Positions 36,001 through 47,920 of a stretch of 64,000 nucleotides of DNA are shown piece by piece. The stretch is from Trogon surrucura (lineage: Eukaryota > Chordata > Aves > Trogoniformes > Trogonidae), in assembly GCA_020746105.1 (NCBI GenBank), contig CM036628.1, forward strand, positions 4,288,001-4,352,000, in the 5' to 3' direction. The notes below the pieces were generated by a model. The model worked only from the letters and a program-made list of their open reading frames with translations. It made no database searches and was not told the origin of the DNA. Within the stretch, counting starts at the first letter, position 1; every line of letters starts with the position of its first letter. The position numbers and the translations under genes were made by a program.

Positions 36001-38645
36001 GGACGTATTCAGTCCACTGAGTAAGAAATCTTCTAGAGGTGAGATGAATGGACCAGGTGTGTGGAGAACATGCATCTTCTCTATACCCTGCACTTGTGGC
36101 TGTCGCACAGGGGAATGAGCTTTTTCAGACACAGTTCTGCAAGCAGCTGTTGTGTGCCAAAGAGATTCTGTGATCCTCGGAGCAGGTCTGTGTACTTACA
36201 GACCATGCACTGAGCGGTGGCAGAGAGTGGGAATAAGGTGAAAGCCTCTTGGCACAAGGGTACCCATAGCCAGTTGTGAATCATTGCACAGCTGTTGTGA
36301 TGTGCTGCTCATGGCATTGTCACACAGGACAGATTTTTTCAGAAGAAAAAAGGGAGGCATCTGTTAAATCAGCCCATTTCTGAAACTGTAGGGAATAATA
36401 TTTTGAACTCCCTGTGTATTTTACCTTGTGGGTCTAGGGTATAACCTGGGTTCACAGCTGCACCCCAGTGGGTATGAGAGGTGTGCCAAGCATGCTGCAC
36501 GTGCTGCATCACTGGCTGAAGCAAAGGTCTGAGGTGTTTCAGCTGCAACACAGTCAGTTTTCCTTTATTGATGGGAAAATATTAGGGTGCAGAGAAGCAT
36601 GAAGAGGAAACTTTTGGATACCTTTTAACATACAAATAACTTCTTAAGCTGCCATCAAGCCACTAGGTATAAATGCTTGTATTTCTTGGGCTACATCTCA
36701 GTTCTGACCAGGGCAAAGGAAGGATGAGCTGTCCTGTTTTGCTGTGAACCCTGTTGGTTGTGGCCAGCTTGGCTGCTGAAGGGTCTAAGTGCTGACACCA
36801 GGCCAAGTGCTGCCAGAGGGAGACTGTGAATCTTTCCATATGATTGTCCTGTATCTGGGTGTAAATACCAGTTGCACAGTGCAGAAAGGACCAAAACATG
36901 GCACCAGGTCAGCCTCTGTCCTTAGGGGATCGTGGATGACATCCGTTTAAAGACTTCCCATGTTACTGAAATGATGCTGTCCTGGATGAAACTCCTGTCT
37001 TACTGTGTGTAAGTACAATGTCTCCTGTGTTTCTCAGCATCCACTTTACTTAATAACCTGCTAAAAAGAATTTGTTTACTCTAGCTCTTGTATTCAGGAG
37101 TACAGCTCTTCTTCTTGTAAATCTTCCTTTCCTGGCTTGTTACCCTGCTATGGGGCTTGTGTTAGGGCAAGGCAATGGAAAACTGCCTTGAGTTCTCCTG
37201 GTTTAATTTCTTTCTTGTTCCCCCTTCTCTCTGCAATTGTTTGTGTAGAATATTGAGAATTCTATAATGAAAGTAATGGGGACATAGCAGGGAAAATAAA
37301 GCCTTTTTTGGGGTTGAGGGGTGAGGCAGGATTTCTAGAAGGCATCTAAAAATCTCTGTAGGAAGGAGTTGCCATCAGGGAGTGCAGGGATGTGTGTACA
37401 CAGCTGAAGCTCTGAAACCTTATTTCTTTTTCCTTGCAGAGACAGAAGTGTCCTAGGAGAGCTGAGGACCACCTGCTCCATAGGGAATGGCTGGCACAGC
37501 CCCGGTGGCATTGCTTCTGTGACAGATACCATCATATCAACTTGCACACAGTGCTGGGCAAAGCATGCTCGAGCAGAAGGTGGATACTGTGTCCTATCTC
37601 TTGTCTTCAGATGAATTAACCCGTCTCCGCAGGGCTAGAAGACATTTTTTATTGCCTTACTTCAAAAAGCAGTTGGTGTTTAGCTGCTGTGAGCAACTGG
37701 ACCCTTTCCTCCCTACCAAGGGGAGGCTGTGGCATAGTTTTGCGCACAGGATCATCACTGACTGGCATAGTCAAGCTGGGATGTGGATTCCCTTTGTTCC
37801 AAGATGCCCAAGTGCATTTTTGGACTTGAAGGTTTTTGCTTTTGAAAAACCTGTAACTCTTCTTTGCCCGTGTTCTGACCTGCTGTTTGGGGTCATCCGG
37901 CAATGCTGCAGCTGGAGCACCAAAGAGTAAGTGAGCTTGTCTTCCATCAGAAGAGGCAGTCACTAGAGTTTACTTTCATTACCCATCAGTAAAAGGCTTC
38001 AGGAAGAAGGAAGCAGGTCTCAAGCATTTAATTCTCAGAGCTATTTCTTTCTTTTCCTCTGTTTCCTTCTCTCCCATCCCCTTTACAGATTATGTTCTTT
38101 ACCACCTTGCTCTCTCCTTTCTACAAAAGTGATGGAAGTATAACTCCAGCTACCTACACTAACATATTTTATTTGTATGGCCATTAATCAGTATGAGTAG
38201 CACTGCTTTAATATGAATAAAATTGGAAATTGAAGGCTCCATTTGCTTTGCGTTCCTTTGTAGGAGTGGGGAGACTTGTAGCACTCATAGGAGTGATATT
38301 TACTCTCAGTATCTCCACATAACAAGATTGAACCCACTCACATGCACTCTTCCACAGATTTTGTCCATCTACACACACACGAGCACCAACACCAGAGCTC
38401 ATGTGGTTTAACCACGACCACTTGTGTATGACCCAGATGGGGATGCTAGTGATGAGGTTCCATCACACCCCTAAGGGCTTGTTCCCCAGGCTTTCACATG
38501 TGCTCCTGTCCATGCTGCAGCCATTGCCACCTTGATCTTGCTGTCAAGAACCTCGGCATTGGAAAGGCTACATCACCCATGGGCTGTGCCAGCAGATGTT
38601 TCCTTGACTTGGCTTTCTAACACCCTGCTCTGCAGCAGTCCCATG
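32126..38645. other. About 6.5 kb of non-coding DNA with a microsatellite
   Basis: No supported gene. A pyrimidine microsatellite sits at 32987-33026. Reading frames around 37434-37930 start after a good-looking acceptor (TTTCTTTTTCCTTGCAG) but have no matching donor and no protein I recognise. The rest appears unique. Confidence 0.45.
32987..33026. repeat. TTTCT microsatellite running into poly-T
   Basis: Four or more TTTCT units followed by a run of about 18 T. Length is probably polymorphic. It creates an artefactual poly-Phe reading frame. Confidence 0.9.
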
Positions 38646-39354
38646 TGTCCTGGTTTGAGAGCACCAGGATGGAAGTTCTCTGGAGCTCCTGGCACAGGAA
38701 GGTATCACAATGGGGGAGAGGGCAGCTGTGCCAATAGGGAGGAGAGGATGGGTCAGGTGATCCAAATGGACCAATCACTGTGTTTCTTCCCATGATGCTC
38801 AGTATATAAGGGCCCCTGAGCAGAGCCCTGGGCTCTTCAGTGCCTGATGAGCTGGAAGGATTTTCATCTGCTGTGTGTCATCTGTTTATTGGATGCTGCT
38901 GTTCCTACCTCCTGTTTTCACACTGCGAAGAAGCATCTTTCTTCAAGACAGGTTGTCTTGCCCTGCCTTTCCCGGGGTGGAAGTGGTACCGATCCTTTTC
39001 TGTTTTTTTTTAACTGTCATTTGGACTTTGGGCTCAGGTGCTCCTGTCCACTGCTGAGTCCAGTCTGGGATTTGTTCCACTCGGGACCCAGTTGTCATCC
39101 AGAGGGTGTGGGTTCTGTATTAATATAGTCTCTTGTATCTTTGAATATACTTGCATGCTTGTATAATATCTGTATATAGATCAACATTTTGCTATTCTAG
39201 GTGTTATTTTCTTTTTCGTTATACTGGTTCAAGTTTTTTTCAACCTCAAAGTTTCTCTCCCTGGTTTCCCTATTACCCTCCCCTGGGAGGGTGTGTGTGG
39301 GGATCATAGAGAGCACCTGTCAAAATTTAGCAGCCAACCCAGCCTTAACTGACA
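38646..39354 (+). mobile_element. Fossil endogenous retrovirus LTR (bird ERV type)
   Basis: An old viral copy. The block begins TGTCCTGGTTTGAG and ends in ACA, the TG...CA form of retroviral LTRs, about 709 bp long. It holds a TATA-like CAGTATATAAGG near 38800-38811. The 3' part has a CCCTCCCCTGGGAGGGTGTG segment with the AGAGAGCA word typical of bird LTRs of this kind. A primer-binding-site-like sequence follows a few bases later, which fixes orientation and the 3' edge. No recognisable gag, pol or env follows, so this is a broken remnant, essentially an LTR with a short leader. The family is inferred as an avian ERVL/ERVK-like LTR; old, judging by divergence. Confidence 0.75.
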
Positions 39355-39360
39355 GATTTA

Positions 39361-39380
39361 TTGGTGCCCAACACAGGGCC
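39361..39380 (+). other. Fossil retroviral primer-binding-site region
   Basis: TTGGTGCCCAACACAGGGCC lies just after the LTR end. It closely resembles the TGGTGCCCAAC-type primer-binding sites found directly 3' of many vertebrate retroviral LTRs. This shows that the LTR at 38646-39354 was a 5' LTR, or is a remnant that kept some leader. Confidence 0.7.
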
Positions 39381-42049
39381 AACACCCTATGAGAGACTTG
39401 GCTCCATCTGCAGGGCATGCAGGGCACAGCTGAAGCACTTCTGCATCTTCAGGGTGGCTGAAGACAGTAGATGCTCTTCACCTCCCCCTGCCCATCAACA
39501 CGAGGCTCTGCTGGGACAGGGATCCCAAACTCTTCTGCCCCAAGCTGAGGAACACTTTCTAGTAGTCTCCTGCTCTGGTGGGGAGTGCAGAGGTGCCTGA
39601 GTATTGTAAGTCCCCTTTTCCTTGATAGAGGATTGAGACAAGGGAGAAAGCTCACAGCCAATTCTTATTAGAAAAACTTTTATTCATTATGCTGTTACTG
39701 CTGAGGGAATCAAGCTCTTACCAGACACAGCAGCTAATCAGCCCTGCGTCCTTCCATCAGCCACACGATGGCAGAAGAACCAAAGATCATTGCAAAGTGC
39801 TTTTAAAATACCTACTGCAAACAGGGAAGGTCCCAGCCTCTGGATCTGCTGGTGAAATGGGTATTGCCTCCTACATGGCTAACCCAGAACCCACCAGGAA
39901 TCCAGCCCAGTGTAGAAAAAGTGGGCAGAGGGGGCTGTGATGTCTGTGGCTTCTCCACAGGGAGCTCACAACTTCATTCCTCTGTGCAGGAGGTCTCCCA
40001 CACTGTTACATTAGCCAAAACATCATACAAGACCCCCTCTAGTTTCCACGAAGTCCTGTCACCACAAGGGCATGAAAAAAGAATTCCAACATTTCAAAAC
40101 ATGAGGCAGCTGTAGATTCAAGGGCACGAGGCCCTGAGCCACCTGCCAGAGCTAGACCTGCTTTGTGCAGGCTGGTGGACAGGTGACCTCCAGGGATTCC
40201 TTCCAACCTGAAATACTCCATGGACCAACCTCTTTCAGGTCAGCTTCTGCAGATCGTTCTGCTCCAGCATCTCTGCACATCCTTTGTTGTGACAAAGGGA
40301 CTTCAAATAAGTTGCTTTTTAACTGGAGCTGTCATAAGAGTCTTGATGTAATCTTCTTGCTGCATAACAACTGCTTTAAACTCCCAAGAGCTATGCTCAC
40401 AGTCTGCAGTGAAAGTGTTTTCCCCCTCAATCAGCTTATCTCCTGTGTAAGATTTCTTACCTCACAGGTAAGAGATTCCAGAAGCACTAAACCAGCTTCA
40501 GGCAATGTCTTTACAAGACACAAATCCCTCATCAGAACGCTCCAAGTAGCAAGCCCTACTTCCAGCTGTCATGATATGAAAAATAAATCCACACTGCCCA
40601 ATACCAGGTGGCAGAAATCTGAAGAGGTCTAAGTGAATGCAGCTCCACTGACTTCTAGCACCAAAACACCATAAAGAAATCCCCCAAAATAGTGCCTTAC
40701 CATGTTTTGGTTTGTTCTCATGTTATTCCAAAGACAAAATACTCTTTGGGCAGCCTGTCACCAGCCACATAGCACAGAAAAAAACATAAGCATGTGTCTC
40801 CAAGATTGAGGGTGGAGCTGCTCTTCTTTTCCTGCTATGCCACAGCCATTTCTTTTGAGGAACAGGAGCAGCATCTGTGGAAGGGACTTACTGGTCCTAA
40901 AAGCCTGCTGTCACTCCCAGCAGTCCAAAACCAGTTGCAAGACACAGAGACTATTTTGGAAAAGGATCAGAGGGAGTCTCCTTAGTTCAGAAGGTTGCCT
41001 CTCAGTGAAGGTGCCCCCTGACGTAGCTCTTATTTATGCCTCTGTTAACACTTTGGGCATGGGAGAAGCATGCAATGGGATTTGCATTTTTTTTCTGCTT
41101 GTGCCGCATGGGGAACCTTATCAGGGGAAGCTCTTTTTTTTAGGGTGAAGTGCTTTAAGATGGATGATTCCCTCCTAAAAGACATATGAGCTAATTCACC
41201 TACTACTGGGTCCAAACTCAAAACCTACAAGCTCTTCCACAATCTAGAAAATTCCCGTTTCGTTTATTTTCCTTCTTCTTTTCCAGCTGGATCCTGGCTG
41301 AGGTTTGCTGCCTCTCCGGGATATTGTGTCAGGTCTAGAAGTAAGGGAGGGTGGCAACTGCCTCTGTTTCTCAGGTGAAAATAGTGGATTTGGTTAGCAC
41401 AGGGTAAAATAAAGCAGATGCACCAACATAAATGCTCCCTCACATGGTGGTACATGTGATTAAATGTGTGGAGCCAAATACTCCTGTGCATCCTCTCTGG
41501 CTTTCTTAATTCTCTTCCTGAGTTCCATGGAAAGCTTACCTTCTAAGGAGAGAAATTTTAACCTTTTCTAAATGCAGCATCAGACCAAAGACTCAAAGTC
41601 TCTGTGGAATTTTGTTGGCCGACAGAACAAGTGGCTGCTGCTTACCATGGTGTGCAAACGGGACTTCTTTCAGCCTGAGAAAAGCCATCACAGTACGATT
41701 CTTGAGTTCAAAAGGCCAAGTAAAACAGCTCTGTACAATGTTTAGGCCTCCATGGAAAGACATTGGAGCATCTTCTCCTCGAACTCTTTCCCATTTCAGT
41801 GAGGCAAGTTTTTAGTCTATCTCTAGAACAAAAAGCTGCAGCTGAGGCAAATCCCTTCACACAAAGTCTCGTCTACAAAATCTGAGCAACACAGAGCTTA
41901 TCTGGTGATGTCCAACCTCCTGTGAATCTGCAGTGCCCCTACTTCAGGCATTTTTCTAGGGTCAAAAAGCACGTGTGCCTGTAGCACCTGGTAACACCAA
42001 GAAATAAAATCCAATATAGTAGTGCTTTTCATTTACCCCTGGCTGCTGC
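39381..42049. other. DNA between two LTR fossils, no viral gene recognised
   Basis: The first few hundred bases could be decayed retroviral leader, but nothing reads as capsid, polymerase or envelope. A CR1-like tail lies at 40154-40224. The two flanking LTR sequences are too unlike one another to be the matched ends of one provirus. No host gene is supported. Confidence 0.45.
40154..40224 (+). mobile_element. Probable short CR1 3' tail
   Basis: GACCTGCTTTGTGCAGG, then GGTGACCTCCAGGGATTCC and TTCCAACCTGAAATACTCCA closely follow the layout of a CR1 3' untranslated end (GGCCTGCT...GATGACCTCCAGAGGTCCCTTCCAACC in the family as I know it). Only about 70 bp remain and the terminal repeats are decayed. 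Confidence 0.65.
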
Positions 42050-42309
42050 CCGGGGCGTAGCTCTTCCCTAGTGCCTACCTGTTCTGCAGCATCCGTGGTG
42101 ATTGCTACCAGGGGGGAGTTGGGTTTGATTTCAGTTTTGTATATACTTGTATATTATTTGTACTATTATTGTTTTGTTAAAACTGGCTTCGTTTTCTTTT
42201 TCCAATCCACAAGTCTCTCTGCTTTATTCCCTTTCCCTTCCCGTTTTGAGAGGGAGAAGGGTTAGAGAGCATCTCTCAGTTGTTTAGCAACCACTCCAAC
42301 CCTTTGACA
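42050..42309 (+). mobile_element. Fossil LTR fragment, second bird ERV family
   Basis: The 3' part of an old LTR. A TTTTGTATATACTTGTATA-rich stretch is followed by CCACAAGTCTCTCTGC, TTTATTCCCTTTCCCTTCCC, GAGGGAGAAGGGTTAGAGAG and an end in TTGACA at 42304-42309. This order is characteristic of bird ERVL-like LTRs. The 5' part is missing or unrecognisable, so the left boundary is approximate. It differs clearly from the LTR at 38646 and looks like a separate, solo, broken copy. Confidence 0.65.
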
Positions 42310-42879
42310 ACTACTTTTTGCCACTTTGGTAGAAAGGTCTTCTAAACTGAAACCCAAGCAGGCTCTGTTACACTAGCTATGGCCAAGAGGTGCAGCAGTT
42401 GTAAATGTACTGGTTACCTGTTTTCACATACTCTTGTCCACAGGTGAGATGTTAAAAATTCTTCAGTGTCTGCCTCCTTAGATGTGTCCTTGTGACCTCC
42501 TTGCTTGGACTGACCTTTGTCATTTGGCATTTTCTTTCCACATGAGTTTTGCTCTGTAACAACATGGTTGTCCCAGCAAATCTCCTCACACAGCCAAGTT
42601 ATTTCTGAAATACATCATAATCTGCAGGGAAGATAACCCAGGACTTGTAGTACAACTTCTGGCTTCCTATCACAGCAGTAGTTGAATTGCACCTCAGAAA
42701 TACAATTTCTTCTCCTTCTTCACAATTGTCTGAGGTGAGTTCTAAAAAAAGCCAGACCTATTAGCATTTATATTCATCATGTCAACCTGATCTCTGCTAA
42801 GATTTGGTAGAACATAGCAGCTATACCTTTTAGCTCATCTGCTAGATCATTTTCAGGCTGCAGCAAAAGCCAGCTGCTT
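42310..42879. other. Short spacer, nothing recognised
   Basis: Unique-looking AT-rich DNA after the LTR fragment. No gene or repeat is supported. Confidence 0.5.
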
Positions 42880-43310
42880 TCCAAGGGATGGGGAGCCAAG
42901 ATCCAAGGGGATAACCCAGCCATCAGGGCAGGACCTCACCAGCCACGCCCCATTCTGCCACCCCCAGTGAGGCAACAGGGCAGGCTAGGGAAGCAGTCAA
43001 GATCAGCCAAGGTCAGGATCATCAGACAAGTTCATGGTGACAAGGCAGGTCCAAGATTAAGTTTAGAAAGTCAATCTATAGATCAGGATCAGGTCCAGTG
43101 AAAATATCCAGCATCAGACACAGCCCTGGGATGGTCAGGAAGGGTCATGGTGATGAGAAAGATCCAATATCAGTCCAGGACATGAGTCCATCAGGGTTCA
43201 AGGACAGCTGAAGTACAGCTGTGGCTGAACCAGAGACCAGCTTTCCTGCAGAGCAGCTCAAACAGATGCCGAAGATCCTGGGCTCAGATTAAAACTCCTG
43301 AGCCCATGGG
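42880..43310. repeat. Unidentified stretch of reiterated GATCAG/TCAGG words
   Basis: Over about 400 bp the words AGATCAG, AGGATCA, GGTCAGGA, TCAGGAAGG and AGGTCCA recur at irregular spacing, giving the look of a decayed tandem repeat or of an old interspersed element. A 9-bp perfect stem (TGGGCTCAG with CTGAGCCCA, 43279-43306, 10-base loop) lies near its right end. I cannot assign a family. It could be part of an LTR or satellite remnant. Confidence 0.4.
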
Positions 43311-43954
43311 CAGATTGTGGAGGGGAGGCCCTAGATGAGGCTGTTCTGGGCCATTAAAACCTGTTTGTGCACTCAGGGCTCTGACAGTCCTTGATCAAAC
43401 TGGTTTGCAACACCATACACTCCGGAAAGTGTCTTTACCTCAAGGACAGATTTTTTTAACAGAACCTTTTTTTTTTTTTTCCATTCACTGCTTAAAATAG
43501 AAAATTAATACCCTAAATTGGTGTCAAATAAGATTTTCTTCTGTGTAATACGGGCAATAAGCTGCTGAAATAATCCATTAAAGGCATAGGTTACAAGATA
43601 CCAGAACTGCACCTTTGGTACTCATCTCAGATCACGCAGTTTTGAATGATGTCAGTATTACTGGCGTTTGGAAGAGTGCTGCTTTTCAGAAACTAATTAA
43701 AATAGGGTGTTTTTTTCTGATAAGTCAAAACAGAGTGGGATTCATGTGCATTGAATTCCTTTCCCACAGACAAACTGCAGCAACCCCTTTCAGCGCTTCT
43801 CCTCCTAGGAGGATCTGAGGACAGTGACGGCTAAAGAGGGCATTGTCTGAGCTCTAGCCTCAAGCTGAGCAGCTGGAAAAACATAAAAATAAAAATCAGG
43901 AGGTGAGATTGAATTTAAAACGCTCCAGGTAACACGTTTGCTGCTGGACTCGCT
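43311..43954. other. Spacer before the CpG cluster
   Basis: A T-rich run near 43448-43482 and otherwise unique AT-rich sequence. No gene supported. Confidence 0.5.
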
Positions 43955-44125
43955 GCCCTCGGCAGGCGGCGCTCCCTGATTGCGGATGCCGACGAGCGGC
44001 TCCCGGGATGCGGGATAGAAAACGACACTGGGCTGGAGAACCTGCTTCTTTTCCTTCCTTTCCCTATTTTTCCCGACTTTTCCCTTCTTTTCCTTTCCTT
44101 CCCCGCCGCGGGGAGAACCCGTCAT
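43955..44125. promoter_or_regulatory. Small CpG cluster with adjoining pyrimidine tract
   Basis: CpG density is far above background: TCGGCAGGCGGCG, GCGGATGCCGACGAGCGG and CCCCGCCGCGGGG all fall within about 170 bp. They flank a near-pure pyrimidine tract at 44043-44104. In birds such clusters often mark promoters or small CpG islands, and the pyrimidine tract could form triplex or unusual DNA. A - strand reading frame of about 106 codons starts inside it, but without recognisable similarity. Confidence 0.35.
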
Positions 44126-44414
44126 TGCTCAGTTAGTCCCCCAGGAGCCGCAAACCAGACCCAGCTCTCAGTTGGGAGAACTAAAGGCAGAAATTAGCAG
44201 TGGGCAGCAGGTAACTAAGAGGCTTCTGGAGAGTTAAAAGGTGAATTCAGGTGGTTTGCGTTCTGGAAAAGCCAAGCAGTTTGACAAATACACCCACGGG
44301 GGTCGACTGCGCTGCCTCTCTGTGAACTGAAATGCCCTCTTGATTCCATTGGAAAGAGGAAGAAATTAGTGCACTGGGGAGTAGATAAGGAACAAGGCTA
44401 AATATCAAGGCATT

Positions 44415-45052
44415 GTCTTACACGAGCCAGCAGAGTGCCCAGGTGGCCAAAGAAGGCCAATGGTATCCTGACCTGTATCAAAAATAATGTGGCCAGAAGG
44501 AGGTGGGAAGTGACTGTGCCCCTGTACTCAGCACTGGTGAGGCCACAGCTTGAGACCTGTGTTCACTTCTGGGCATCACAGTCTAAAAAAGACATTGAGG
44601 TGCTGGAGCACATCCAGAGAAGTGCAGCAAAGTTGCTGAGAGATCTGGAGAACAAGTGTTATGAGGAGCAGCTGAGGGAACTGGGGTTGCTTAGTCTGGA
44701 GAAGAGGAGGCTGAGACCTTATCACTCTCTACAATGACCTGAAAGGAGGTTGTAGTGAGGTGGATGTCAGTCTCTTCTCCCAAGTAACAAGTGACAGGAT
44801 GAGAGGAAATGGGCTCACATTGCAGCAGGGGAGGTTTAGATTGGATATTAGGGAAAATTTCTTTACTGAAAGAGTAATGAAGCATTGGAACAGGCTGCCC
44901 AGGGAGGTAGGTGGGTCACCATCCCTGAAGGTGTTCAAAAACATGTAGACGTGGCACTTAGGGACACAGTTTAATGGTCATGGTAACGTTGGGTTGATGG
45001 TTGAACTTGATGATCTCAGAGGTCTTTTCCAAATGATCCTATGATTCTATGA
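44415..45052 (+). mobile_element. CR1 LINE, 3' fragment with C-terminal ORF remnant
   Basis: About 640 bp. The + strand reads [33 protein letters not shown] and [20 protein letters not shown], the conserved C-terminal part of the CR1 reverse-transcriptase ORF. After a frame change it continues with [20 protein letters not shown] and [16 protein letters not shown]. The 3' untranslated region ends in ATGATCCTATGATTCTATGA at 45033-45052, the typical terminal repeat. 5' truncated and frameshifted, with moderate divergence. Confidence 0.97.
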
Positions 45053-45319
45053 CATGTCACCTTAAACACCAGTGCATCAGGAATAGGTGATCTCTGATAA
45101 GGGAAACCCTTATGCTGACTTCCCTCAGCGTGGGCTGGAGTAACCTCATTAGATGAACCACATCACAGAGAGCAACTGAAGAAATGTAGGAGAAATTGTG
45201 GTTCGTTTGGTGAGGGACAGACAATTCCTATGTGTGAAACACATTGAGAGAAATCACATGCAACTTTGTACAGATACATCCACCTATTTTCTAGTGCGTT
45301 TCCACCTTCTGTAGAAGTT

Positions 45320-45795
45320 TCGTAGAACTATGATGGTTAGCGTTAGGGTCATCTAGTCTGACCTTCTGCATATTCAGATTTCAAAATTTTTCCTAGCAGT
45401 TGAATAAAGGCTATCTTGGAGATATATTTCAAACCACCACATTCTGCAAACTCACCCAAGCAAGACCTTTCAATGTACAAGTTCCTTACTGGTAAGAAAT
45501 GGTGTTTTCACCGGAGGTAGTAAATTTGTGCTTCTAGCTGTTAGCTCTTGCAAGGCCTTCTACAACTTCACACAGAAAGGCCTCCTTTCCAGGTCTCCTG
45601 TTTTATAAGTAACTCAGTAGTCAAACTACTTCTCTACTCTTTTGCTGTTTTCTTTTTAAATAAACTAAAAAGAAGTGGTTTCTCACATTTAACCTTAAAG
45701 ACTTTAAGTTCATTTTTCAAGTTCCTTTGAACTCATTCAAGATGTTCCAGATCCTCCTGCAAACTTCTACACCAGAACTGGGCTCCCATTCAACT
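45320..45795 (-). mobile_element. Possible ancient CR1-like LINE, reverse orientation
   Basis: The + strand begins with GGGTCATCTAGTCTGACC, reminiscent of the inverted CR1 3' end. About 450 bp later it has CACCAGAACTGGGCTCCCA, which corresponds to the inverted coding part seen in old CR1 copies. The stretch between is heavily diverged and I cannot follow the protein. If correct, it is much older than the neighbouring + strand CR1. Confidence 0.45.
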
Positions 45796-47843
45796 ATCTA
45801 TGACGCCATTTCTCTCTTTTCCCTTGGGATACTCCCCACCTTTACTTCATCCCTTTACTTGGAAGAACAAAACCAAGATGGTTGCATGTGACTCGCCTCT
45901 CCAGATCTGGGAACAGAAGCCCCACTGTGGGACTGAAGCTGCTGCTTATGTCTTTGCACCGTGCTTGTTCCTCAACTCACACAAGCTGGGTCTTCTACAT
46001 CCCAAGGAAAAAGACACTCAAAGCAAAGATATAAAGAGAAAGAGATGTTTGTTGACACTGAGGAAGATGGGGAGAAGAAATGGTGTGTGGGCAGGGGTCA
46101 GGTGAACTTATTCTACAAGTTTCTGAATGTGAACAAGACTATTCGTGCACACGGCACATTTCACGTTCACCTGATGCTAGGCTGTTTTTGGGATCTCCCT
46201 ACTATGAATTAAGAATAAGAAGTAACAAATTGTGCTGCCAGACGCATCTGGAGAAATCCCAGCTTATAGCTGCTTATAAAAAAAAGCAAGGGACTTGTCC
46301 AGAGCAAGAAAATGGAACTGAAACTGAGAGCTCTTTACATTTGAAAACACTTAAACTGGCAACACTGGGCCAAATCTACCACTGGGACAAGCAGCACAAT
46401 CCTCCTAAAGTGGGCATGCTTCTATCAGATTCAAAATTGACATTATCCACTCTTTATAATTTAAGCTCCTGGGGAGACCAATAGGGCAGTACTTTGTATG
46501 TGTCCTTTTCAAGCGTGCACTTTTCATTAAGTAACTTTTTTTAAGACAAAGAACTTTTTGCAAGAAGATGAGAGGATCTGCCTGATGAAATATGGACTCT
46601 CCCAATTCATATTAGGTTCTCAAGCATCATTCAACAGCTCTAAATTGACTAATGGCCATCGCGGCAAATGGATTTCAACCTTAATCTTTAGTTCTTGTCT
46701 GAATGATATTAATACACATTGTTTATCACTAATGAGCTCTAGAATATGATGTTAACAGAAGCAATTAAAGCCCAGCATAACTGTCTGCAGCACTGTGCTG
46801 CCCCTGAATATATGCCTAATGAATCACTTCCATAGTTCAGTTGCAGCTTCCTAAACTGCAAATTGTACTTCAGATGAGTTAAGCTCACCTTCGTGTAGAG
46901 GCTGTTGCCTTTATTTTTAATTTGTGCAAGAAGTTTATATAAAAAAGAAGCAGAAGGGCCTTTTGAAGAGCTAGCCTAGTTTTTTTTATATATTTATTGT
47001 TCAGTAACAGCAGCTACCTGCAAAGCGAGGTGTCGTATTTAGACTTCCTTTTCCTCTAGTGGGCATAGATTTAAACTTCTCCTAAGGTGTTTAAGTTCAG
47101 GAGAACAAAGCCTGATTCAGAGAACTGTTTAGCCAGGACTTCTAGACCCTCCCTTCTTGCACAGAGAGGTCAGGGTTTTTTGCCTGATTGAATCCCTGCT
47201 CAAGGCAAAAGGGTACCTCTTTAAAATCTTCGAAGCGCTGGCTTCAGGGGAACATTTACATGCCATTTGTGGTCACGAGAATTTAAAAGTTAAGACTGAG
47301 GTCGGGAAGGAGAGCTAAGTATGGAGCTACCCAGATAATTTTTGTTTCCTGCTGTTGCCCTATCCCAGCAAAGCTGGGCATCCCTGTCTTTAATGAACTG
47401 TATTAACCACTGAATCTTTGAGGTACTTTGGAGCTGGCTCAGCCCTGAAAAGGAAACAGAACCTGCTGCTTGACAGCAACATTCCCAGAAGCAAAGTTGA
47501 GAACTGCTGTAAGCCTCTCATTTAATGGCTTGGTCCTACACTTGAAACTGGAGAATTTTTACTGTTGGCAGCAGTAGGAACCTGTTGTAGATAAACCTCA
47601 GCTCGAAACAGCTGAGCATTTCAATGTTCTGATACACACTTGTCCAGCCTTGAAGGGCAGTGAAGAAAACCGTAAGTATGAGACAACGTGATAATTTGAA
47701 CTCACATTGTAAGAAATTTCTGAGACACGTCAATGCCATTTTCAGTTTGCTTTTGTCATATATTTTGGCAGGAAGCTCAAAATCTGCCTGAAGGTGCTCT
47801 GTCAGTCCCAACTGTGAAATATTTAACAGCCACAAAATTGTTT
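45796..47843. other. AT-rich non-coding DNA
   Basis: No gene supported. The part from about 46600 to 46900 is complex, AT-rich and motif-dense without simple repeats, as conserved non-coding elements often are. That is only an impression. No transposon recognised. Confidence 0.4.
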
Positions 47844-47920
47844 CTGTTCGTACGCTGAGCTTCTTGTTTCACCACGACAGACCTGTTCGTGTGCTCAGCT
47901 TCTTGCTTCACTGAAACAGA
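47844..47920. repeat. Two-copy tandem duplication, period 39 bp
   Basis: CTGTTCGTACGCTGAGCTTC (47844 on) is repeated 39 bases later as CTGTTCGTGTGCTCAGCTTC (47883 on). Each 38-bp copy ends in ACAGA. I count about 8 differences in 38, so the duplication is old or diverged. No function is evident. Confidence 0.85.

Noticed and set aside
37434-37930. Frames following a good acceptor (TTCCTTGCAG)
   Set aside because: No donor in frame, peptide unrecognised, and no compatible neighbouring exon.
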